From Profundibacter sp033851955 (GTDB lineage: Bacteria; Pseudomonadota; Alphaproteobacteria; Rhodobacterales; Rhodobacteraceae), in assembly GCA_033851955.1 (NCBI GenBank), contig JAWSVK010000006.1, positions 1 through 64,000 on the forward strand: a DNA stretch of 64,000 bases, written 5' to 3'. The position numbers and the translations under genes were made by a program. Shown here piece by piece: positions 57,825 to 64,000 of this stretch (the first letter of the stretch is position 1; the number at the start of each line of letters is the position of its first letter). The notes below the pieces were generated by a model. The model ran no database searches. It saw only the letters and a list, made by a program, of their open reading frames with translations, and was not told the DNA's origin.

Positions 57825-58669
57825 CCGCACAGATCTATGACAATCGCATTTGTGCCCTTGGCGAGGGTCCGATATGGCATCCGTTGCGCTCGCAGCTGTT
57901 CTGGTTTGACATCCTCGGCAAACGATTGATGAGCCAAATGGATGGCAAACCGCTTGAGTGGCAATTTGACGATTATGTATCGGCTGCCGGCTGGCTTGAT
58001 CAGCAACATTTCATGATCGCCACCGCAACGAACCTGATCAGGTTCAACATCGAGACAGGCGCGACCGACCCGATTGTCGCCCTCGAAGCAAACAACCCGG
58101 TGACCAGATCAAACGATGGGCGCGCAGATGCCTTTGGCGGATTTTGGATTGGTACCATGGGGATAAATGCCGAACGAGAGGCCGGTGCCATTTACCGCTA
58201 CTACAAAGGCGAAATACGCCAGTTGTTTCCCAAGATCACCATCCCCAACGCAATCAGCTTTTCCCCTGACGGGCGCACCGCCTATTTCACAGACACTCCG
58301 AAACAAATCATCTGGCGTCAATCACTTGACGGTAAAACTGGCTGGCCCGTTGGCGACCCAGTACAACACATTGACCTAAGACCTGAAAACCTGAACCCAG
58401 ATGGCGCCGTCGTTGATGCCGCAGGTTACCTGTGGAATGCCCAATGGGGCGCATCACGTGTTGCGCGATATGACGCCAACGGGGTTGTTGATCGGGCATT
58501 TGACATCCCTGCAAGTCAAGCGAGCTGCCCAGCCTTTGGTGGCGCAGATCAAAAACATCTGTTCGTCACCAGCGCCAGCGTCGGCCTAACCCCAAATGAA
58601 TGCGCTGGGCTAACATATAAGATAGAAACAGGCTTCATGGGCCAAACAGAGCACCAAGTGCTGCTATGA
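57821..58669 (+). CDS. SMP-30/gluconolactonase/LRE-family protein
   Basis: The 282-aa six-bladed beta-propeller shows LGEGPIWHPLRSQLFWFDI at the start (metal-ligand Glu) and NDGRADAFGGFWIGTMG near residue 97, PNAISFSPDGRTAYFTDT, and NPDGAVVDAAGYLWNAQW (metal-ligand Asn/Asp). Such enzymes hydrolyse sugar lactones. In sugar-oxidation operons it acts after a sugar dehydrogenase, but the upstream dehydrogenase appears lost. GGGAGG supports its start. Confidence 0.9.
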   Translation: MTAQIYDNRICALGEGPIWHPLRSQLFWFDILGKRLMSQMDGKPLEWQFDDYVSAAGWLDQQHFMIATATNLIRFNIETGATDPIVALEANNPVTRSNDGRADAFGGFWIGTMGINAEREAGAIYRYYKGEIRQLFPKITIPNAISFSPDGRTAYFTDTPKQIIWRQSLDGKTGWPVGDPVQHIDLRPENLNPDGAVVDAAGYLWNAQWGASRVARYDANGVVDRAFDIPASQASCPAFGGADQKHLFVTSASVGLTPNECAGLTYKIETGFMGQTEHQVLL

Positions 58670-59790
58670 AAATCATTCTTTATATCGGCCATCACAAAGT
58701 TGGCTCGACAGCGTTACAAATGTTTTTGTCTCAAAACTCCCACCAGCTGTTGCAAAATGGAATCTTGTACCCCTTCGTTGAGAAACAAGGCGCAATATTG
58801 GCCCGCGCCAAACGCCTCATGCACAGCGACAGACTCGGACCTGGACCAATCAACGTGCGTGAAGCCCACAACGCGTTGGCCTTTCGCATGCTGTCCGAAC
58901 GGGACAACTCCAAACCGTTTCCTTCCTATCATCATGGCATCCCGACAACGGATAAAATCCTGCGAACCATTCAAAAACAGATAAAACGCCACGACCCACA
59001 GGCCTTAATTCTATGCTCCGAAGTGTTTTCGAATTTTGGGACCTTGGCTCCTCAGCAAATTGATCGCCTACGCGATGCCTTTCCAACAGCGGAATTTGAG
59101 ATTTATCTAGCGCTGCGGAGGCCTGATAAATACATTGTCGCTTGGCAAAGCCAACGTCTGTTGTTCGGCGAAAAGCTTCACGCACTTCATAACCCGAAAA
59201 ACCAGTTCGCCAAAAATAGCATTCACTTCGATTATCGCGCCCTGCTGGAACCATGGCTGGCGCGCCTTCCGCACGCCAACCTAATTCTACGCCCCTATAG
59301 CGAAATAATGAAAAGCGGCGGCTCATCTCTAGATTTTATCGAAATGTGTGGACATGATTTTCCAGATCAGTTGCAACATGTCCACGTACAAAATCCAAGC
59401 ATTCCCTACGCTGTGATCGAAATTGCACGGCTCGCGAACCGGCGGCTTCCCAAACCTGCTGCCAAAGCCGTTTTCAATAGCCTAATGCGTGTAAAAGAGC
59501 TCATCAGCATCCCTCAAAACGGTGAGGTTGAGATGTTCGGCGCAAGAAACCGGCAGCAAATCTTAGAAAGTTTTGAGCCAATCCACATCTACTTAAATTC
59601 CGTTTCCGGCCGCAGGAGCTTCTTTTCCGACTACACCGAAATGGCCCATTGTAACCCTATCCCTGAAGCTGCCGCATTACGAGATGCTCTCGTCCAACTC
59701 GATGGCAAAACTTTGGCACAATTTACGGATGAAAATACCGCAAAATTCATTCTGGGTTTGCGCGCAAAATTTCTGGCCAAAGCCGCATGA
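58666..59790 (+). CDS. Sulfotransferase-like P-loop protein
   Basis: The 374-aa protein begins IILYIGHHKVGSTALQMFLSQNS, a P-loop of the IGxHKxGST kind that occurs in bacterial sulfotransferase-like glycan proteins. A later EIYLALRRPDKYIVAWQSQ segment resembles the 3'-phosphate motif. It overlaps the SMP-30 gene and the next gene by ATGA at both ends. A sulfotransferase role is the best inference; it is the sixth such gene here. Confidence 0.75.
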   Translation: MKIILYIGHHKVGSTALQMFLSQNSHQLLQNGILYPFVEKQGAILARAKRLMHSDRLGPGPINVREAHNALAFRMLSERDNSKPFPSYHHGIPTTDKILRTIQKQIKRHDPQALILCSEVFSNFGTLAPQQIDRLRDAFPTAEFEIYLALRRPDKYIVAWQSQRLLFGEKLHALHNPKNQFAKNSIHFDYRALLEPWLARLPHANLILRPYSEIMKSGGSSLDFIEMCGHDFPDQLQHVHVQNPSIPYAVIEIARLANRRLPKPAAKAVFNSLMRVKELISIPQNGEVEMFGARNRQQILESFEPIHIYLNSVSGRRSFFSDYTEMAHCNPIPEAAALRDALVQLDGKTLAQFTDENTAKFILGLRAKFLAKAA

Positions 59791-61613
59791 CCAACGGCTT
59801 CACGACATTACAAAGCCTGATTTGGCCCGAAGCCCACATTGCGGCCGATCATGCGCTTTATGTTAGAACGGACCAATCACTGCACCACAACGACGGTCTT
59901 CGTTTTGATGCAGGTGAAGTCGCCAGTTTTGACACATATTTCAACCTGTTCAATTTAGGTAAATGGCAGCATCTTTGTGATCTAAAAACGCTACATTTGG
60001 AGCTTGATGGTCAGGGTGAATTTACACTGAAAATCATTTTCATCGGCTCTAACGATACTCACAAAACACTGCTTGAGCGTGACATTTCTTTGACTAATGT
60101 GACCCTAACACGCATCGAAATACCGATATTGATCGACTCTAGCGATCCGGGATTGTTGTTTTTCCGCATTACGGCTCATGGCCCAGCCCGCTTGTGCACA
60201 GCGGATTGGCAAACGACGCAATCCGCGTTGCGCCAGCCTGTTCTGGCTCTGTCGATCACCACATTTCAGCGTGAATTTGCTATCACCAATACCGTTGCTC
60301 GCTTTGAAAATCACATCAAGAGTTCACCTTATCGCGGGCTGATGCGGCTAATCGTTGTCGATAACGGAAATTCCGTGAAATTGAATAATTCTGCGAACAC
60401 GATCCTTATCCCAAGTGAAAATCTAGGGGGATCCGGTGGCTTTGCCCGTGGACTGATCGAAGCGCGCCAAACGGGCGCAAGCCATTGTTTGTTCATGGAC
60501 GATGACGCGACAGTCCACATGGGCAGCATCGAGCGAGTCTATCAAATGCTGGCCTATGTAAAGTCCACCAAAACGGCCATCGCAGGCACACTGGCAGATG
60601 CAGCCGATAGTGGGTTGGTTTGGGAAAACGCCGCGCTGTTTGATGGCACCTGTAAGGGGCTATTTCGAGGAACGGACTTACGCGACGCGAGACAAGTGGT
60701 GAAAATGGAATTGGACACCACCTTCGCGCTCTCCAAAACCAAATCCCAAAATATATATGGGGGCTGGTGGTTCTTTGCTTTCGCCCTTGATCAGGTCCAA
60801 TATTTGCCATTCCCGTTTTTTGTACGCGGTGATGACGTCAGTTTTAGTCTGGTGCATGACTTCGATATCGTCACGCTACCCGGCGTTCTGTCATTTCAAG
60901 ACAACAACTTTTCTGACAAGGAAAGCCCGTTAACTCTGTATCTCGATCTGCGCAGCCATTTGGCCCATCAGCTTAGCTTACCGGTTATGGATCGTGGTAG
61001 GTTTGCGGTGGCAAAAATAGCGATTTGGTTCACTTTACGTGCTCTAATTAGATGTCACTACGACAGCGCTGCTGCGCTAAATTTGGCGTTTGCCGATGTG
61101 CGTCGTGGTCCACAATTTTTCGCCGATAACGCTGACATGGCGGCGCGGCGTCACGACATCAAAGATCTGACGCAAGTTGAAATTTGGAAACCACTCAAAG
61201 GCCCTCCTCCCACTGACAAAATTCGCTTTCGTCGCAAAAATCCGCTGCACCGTTTGTTGATGATTCTTACGATAAACGGATTACTTATTCCGTGGTTTTC
61301 AAAGTTCGGAAACCAGATCACGTTGACCGGCGAAAATCGTAAGTATTTGGGGTCTATCTGGGGTGCTGCTCAAATCACTCACATCGACGAAACCGCTAAA
61401 AACGCTTATTTAGTGACACATTCAAAGCGTCGCACGCTGAGTGAGCTTCTAAAACTCCTGCGCAATGTCACCATATTTTTGCTGCACTATAACCGCCTTA
61501 AATCAGACTGGCAAAACGGGTATAATCGGTTAACGAAAACCAATGCGTTCTGGTTCTCGAAGTTGAAATTGAACTTCGATTCATCCGACAAAGCTACAGA
61601 GGGACGGTCATGA
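59787..61613 (+). CDS. GlfT2-like galactofuranosyltransferase
   Basis: The 608-aa protein has an N-terminal beta-sandwich (residues about 30-150, FDTYFNLFNLGKW near 48) and a GT2 catalytic domain beginning LALSITTFQREFAITN. It has NLGGSGGFARGL, FMDDDATVHMGSI (DDD metal site near 234), NIYGGWWFFAF and RGDDVSFSLVHDF. This order matches GlfT2-type polymerising galactofuranosyltransferases of actinobacteria. The presence of glf at the right edge supports a UDP-galactofuranose donor. It lacks the full C-terminal part of mycobacterial GlfT2. Confidence 0.85.
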   Translation: MTNGFTTLQSLIWPEAHIAADHALYVRTDQSLHHNDGLRFDAGEVASFDTYFNLFNLGKWQHLCDLKTLHLELDGQGEFTLKIIFIGSNDTHKTLLERDISLTNVTLTRIEIPILIDSSDPGLLFFRITAHGPARLCTADWQTTQSALRQPVLALSITTFQREFAITNTVARFENHIKSSPYRGLMRLIVVDNGNSVKLNNSANTILIPSENLGGSGGFARGLIEARQTGASHCLFMDDDATVHMGSIERVYQMLAYVKSTKTAIAGTLADAADSGLVWENAALFDGTCKGLFRGTDLRDARQVVKMELDTTFALSKTKSQNIYGGWWFFAFALDQVQYLPFPFFVRGDDVSFSLVHDFDIVTLPGVLSFQDNNFSDKESPLTLYLDLRSHLAHQLSLPVMDRGRFAVAKIAIWFTLRALIRCHYDSAAALNLAFADVRRGPQFFADNADMAARRHDIKDLTQVEIWKPLKGPPPTDKIRFRRKNPLHRLLMILTINGLLIPWFSKFGNQITLTGENRKYLGSIWGAAQITHIDETAKNAYLVTHSKRRTLSELLKLLRNVTIFLLHYNRLKSDWQNGYNRLTKTNAFWFSKLKLNFDSSDKATEGRS

Positions 61614-62605
61614 ATATCAGCTTGATCATTCCGGTGCGCAACGACACAGAAAACCTGATCCGCTTGCTGGCCCAAGCCGCCGAGTTGGGCTGTTTTCAAC
61701 ATGTAATCGTGATCGACGATCTATCTGACACGCCGCTGACCCCGCCGATGATTGCCCCTGTAGATGTGCCCAAAAACTGGTTGTCCCTTATACGCAACCC
61801 AAAACAATTTGGCCCGGGTCCTTCGCGTAACCTTGCCATTGATTTGGTGAAAACCAGCCATTTGCTTTATCTGGATTCCGACGATCTTTTGACACCTGAA
61901 CTGAGCAGTTTGCTGGACGACCTTGCAGGCTTCGAATTTGATTTTTGTCTGTTCAAACATCATGACAGCAGAATGCAGCACGGCCAAATGCCACACGATG
62001 AGGTGTTCTGGGAAGCCGCAAATTTGCCCCACACCCCACTTGCCCTGCTTGATTCAACAACCGCAGCTCAACTCGCGCAGACGGCCAATTACCCGTGGAA
62101 TAAGATTTACCACACTGAATTTCTCCGCCAATCTGGCGCCCGTTGCAGCGATGTTTTGTTGCACGAAGATGTCGCCCTGCATTGGCAAAGTTTTCTTTAT
62201 GCCAAGACCATATATTGCTCGCCCCGCATCGTTGTGCAGCACTTTGTAGATGAAAGCGCGCTGCGCCTGACCAATCGTAGTGACCGTGAGCGGCTCGCAT
62301 TTTTCGATATACTTCCTGCCCTTTTCCGGCAAGTCAGAGATGAAAGTCGCCTTGAAATCACAATGGCGTTTTTGCAGTTTGTCACTCGGCTGTTCTATTG
62401 GATCGAGTATAATGTCACGCCAAATTTGCGCCGTACTGTCCGGCGACACACCGGAGCGTTCATAAAGAACGTTCTGCGCGAAATTCCTTTGGCTAAAGTC
62501 GCTGAAATGAACCCAGAACTCCATCAACGGCTGAAAGATCAACGTCGTCGCGGCCGGTTTATTCGCCTGCCAAAATTGGGGCGCACCAAAGGTGGACACA
62601 CATGA
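61610..62605 (+). CDS. Family 2 glycosyltransferase
   Basis: The 331-aa GT-A enzyme shows SLIIPVRNDTENLIRLLAQ at the start, VIVIDDLSDTPL, FGPGPSRNLAIDL and the metal motif LYLDSDDLLTPEL. HEDVALHWQSFLYA in the middle is a typical acceptor-side element. It is coupled by ATGA overlaps on both sides (with the GlfT2-like and GT10-like genes). Confidence 0.9.
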   Translation: MNISLIIPVRNDTENLIRLLAQAAELGCFQHVIVIDDLSDTPLTPPMIAPVDVPKNWLSLIRNPKQFGPGPSRNLAIDLVKTSHLLYLDSDDLLTPELSSLLDDLAGFEFDFCLFKHHDSRMQHGQMPHDEVFWEAANLPHTPLALLDSTTAAQLAQTANYPWNKIYHTEFLRQSGARCSDVLLHEDVALHWQSFLYAKTIYCSPRIVVQHFVDESALRLTNRSDRERLAFFDILPALFRQVRDESRLEITMAFLQFVTRLFYWIEYNVTPNLRRTVRRHTGAFIKNVLREIPLAKVAEMNPELHQRLKDQRRRGRFIRLPKLGRTKGGHT

Positions 62606-63645
62606 TGCGTGTTTATCTAAGCGGCCCCCATTCTGACCGCTCGCCTCTGTCTTGTCCAGCCTTGGCACCTCTGTTTTCGTCCCAAATCCAAATGCTGCCT
62701 GGGCCAGACAGTGCTGACCTGTTGATGTTTTCTCATAGCCTCGACTTAGAGGATATGTCGCAGGAAACCTATGAGTATTGGAATGCACAGAAATGCCCAA
62801 TTGTGTTGCTGTCAGAAGAGCCATTCTGGGACACCATCTGGGGTAAAAAACCGTTGCACAAAGAGCGTAATCTGACCACGCCATTTGGGCCGGTTCCCGT
62901 CACACAACTGAACCACCATACCAGTGACATCTTCAATTTTGACCAAATCCCTTATTACCTATTAACAAATCTGCGCTTTGCCAGCGCCTATGCACATCGA
63001 TTTCGGCGCAACGCGGCTAAACGGCCAAGCGAGTGGCGCGATGACTTTGCCGCCTACCCGATTGATATCAGCTTCATGGCCGAACGCCGCCGCGAGAAAT
63101 ATCACAACGTGCGTTTTAAAAACGGCGACATCATTGGCCTTTGTGCTTGGCGCAGCGAGCTGGCAAGTGCCTGCAAAAATGGCGTGGTCAAACGGCTTGG
63201 TCAAAGCTGGGATCGTAACTGGAACGATGGCAAAAACCGCTTTGATTTGCGTGATTGGCATCTGGACAAACTCACGAAACAGGACCGCCGCAACCGTCTG
63301 TTCTCTGCACTGGAAAACACTCATCAACCAAACTATCTATCCGAAAAACTGTTTGACGCTTTCGCGCTTGGCGCTAGACCATTTTATTTTGCGGCGCCAA
63401 ATCATCGCATCCACGATTTAGGCTTGCCTCAGGCTGCGTGGATTAATCTAAATGAAATGTCAGTTGCCAACGCCGCGCACCACTTGGAAACGGTCAAATA
63501 TGATGCCGAGTTTTTTGAGTCCTACACTGAAGCACAACAGAAACTAGAGCGCTTGTTCACGAATCCGGACGCTGTTGCAAACGAGCGAGATCGCCTAAAA
63601 ATTGCGGTGCAGCGCGCATTAGCTGATGTAATAAACGCCAGCTAA
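62602..63645 (+). CDS. GT10 fucosyltransferase-like protein
   Basis: The 347-aa protein has a variable N-terminal half and a C-terminal block YLSEKLFDAFALGARPFYFAAPNHRIHDLGLPQAAWINLNEM near residues 246-286. This fits the alpha-1,3/4-fucosyltransferase (GT10) donor motif with E, K, A, G, P, Y and P at expected spacing. GDP-fucose made by manC, gmd and fcl would be its donor. It overlaps the convergent glf gene by four bases. Confidence 0.72.
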   Translation: MMRVYLSGPHSDRSPLSCPALAPLFSSQIQMLPGPDSADLLMFSHSLDLEDMSQETYEYWNAQKCPIVLLSEEPFWDTIWGKKPLHKERNLTTPFGPVPVTQLNHHTSDIFNFDQIPYYLLTNLRFASAYAHRFRRNAAKRPSEWRDDFAAYPIDISFMAERRREKYHNVRFKNGDIIGLCAWRSELASACKNGVVKRLGQSWDRNWNDGKNRFDLRDWHLDKLTKQDRRNRLFSALENTHQPNYLSEKLFDAFALGARPFYFAAPNHRIHDLGLPQAAWINLNEMSVANAAHHLETVKYDAEFFESYTEAQQKLERLFTNPDAVANERDRLKIAVQRALADVINAS

Positions 63646-64000
63646 AGCGGTGACGTGACAAAGGCTGGCATCGGCGTGCCGGCTTCAACTTTTTGCGCAA
63701 ACAGCGCCGCAACATCTAGTGCTTCACGGATGGTCACATCCATATCCAAATACCGATAGGTGCCAAGCCTCCCTACAAACGTGACGCCAACAGTGCCTTC
63801 TGCTAGATCAATGTAATCCGTCAAAAGCGATTTCTCTTCAACCAGACGGATTGGGTAATAGGGAATGTCGTCTGGCCCCGCCGCTCGGCTGAATTCACGA
63901 TAACAGGTCGTGTCGTCATGATCTTCCCAAGGAGAAAAATGCTTGTGTTCAGTGATGCGCGTATAGGGGACGTCCTGATCACCATAGTTCATCACCGCAC
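63642..64000 (-). CDS. glf: UDP-galactopyranose mutase, C-terminal part (continues past the window)
   Basis: The frame is open to the right edge, so only about the last 119 residues are visible. They include VMNYGDQDVPYTRITEHKHFSPWEDHD, RLVEEKSLLTDY, VGRLGTYRYLDMDVTIREAL, the FAD- and substrate-binding end of Glf. Glf interconverts UDP-Galp and UDP-Galf and provides the donor for the GlfT2-like enzyme. The start lies beyond position 64000. Confidence 0.93.
   Translation of the reverse strand, partial: AVMNYGDQDVPYTRITEHKHFSPWEDHDDTTCYREFSRAAGPDDIPYYPIRLVEEKSLLTDYIDLAEGTVGVTFVGRLGTYRYLDMDVTIREALDVAALFAQKVEAGTPMPAFVTSPL

Noticed and set aside
62054..62884. 276-aa minus-strand frame
   Set aside because: It overlaps the strongly supported GT2 and GT10-like genes and its translation is low-complexity and cysteine/arginine-rich, as is typical of antisense reading.

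Overview
The window looks like a chromosomal segment of a marine-type alphaproteobacterium of the Rhodobacterales (Roseobacter group). The evidence is the rRNA operon order 16S-tRNA-Ile-tRNA-Ala-23S-5S-tRNA-fMet, a zinc-free type B ribosomal protein L36, many 4-base ATGA gene overlaps, a dense cluster of GANTC (CcrM-type) sites, and the typical gene families. The genus cannot be named from the sequence alone.

Layout. 1-5615: a complete rRNA operon on the minus strand, with a 49-base assembly gap inside 23S. 5616-6347: the rRNA leader and promoter region, then a GANTC-rich stretch beside a perfect DnaA box. 6348-24720: housekeeping and accessory genes. These include msrPQ methionine sulfoxide repair, a small metal-responsive MerR cassette with a palindromic operator, an ankyrin protein, a glutamate-synthase-like flavoprotein, rsmJ, an AT-rich solitary ParB-domain gene, clpB, pyrF, an NfeD/SPFH membrane pair, dinB, an N-formylglutamate amidohydrolase-like gene, tRNA-Val and the small L36 gene. 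24732-26363: a caspase-fold protein that appears to have lost its catalytic dyad. 26392-35038: one eight-gene minus-strand operon. It encodes a complete branched-chain-amino-acid-type ABC importer flanked by two acyl-CoA-ligase-type enzymes, suggesting import and CoA activation of an aromatic or other organic acid. Divergent to it, 35232-37837 holds a hybrid histidine kinase and an OmpR-type regulator that could control it. 38024-40302: two saccharopine-dehydrogenase-family genes (lysine degradation). 40370-41472: a DUF2793 phage/GTA-type gene with a coupled 44-aa gene.

41696-64000 is a large surface-glycan locus. It holds GDP-mannose and GDP-L-fucose synthesis (manC, gmd, fcl), a GT10 fucosyltransferase-like enzyme, a GlfT2-like galactofuranosyltransferase and the UDP-galactopyranose mutase gene glf, running off the right edge. 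It also has a CMP-sugar synthetase-like gene with a 2-hydroxyacid dehydrogenase, MptE/DUF115-like proteins, a 1198-aa multi-domain glycosyltransferase, a methyltransferase-coiled-coil protein, and six sulfotransferase-like genes. Together these predict a sulfated, fucose- and galactofuranose-containing exopolysaccharide or capsule. This is the most unusual system in the window. No Wzx/Wzy/Wza transport genes are visible here, so the locus probably continues to the right.

Two small genes of fewer than 50 codons (40370-40504 and 24535-24660) and a probable gene remnant (57720-57824) were read directly from the bases. Functions are assigned by recognising family motifs by eye; no database search was run.
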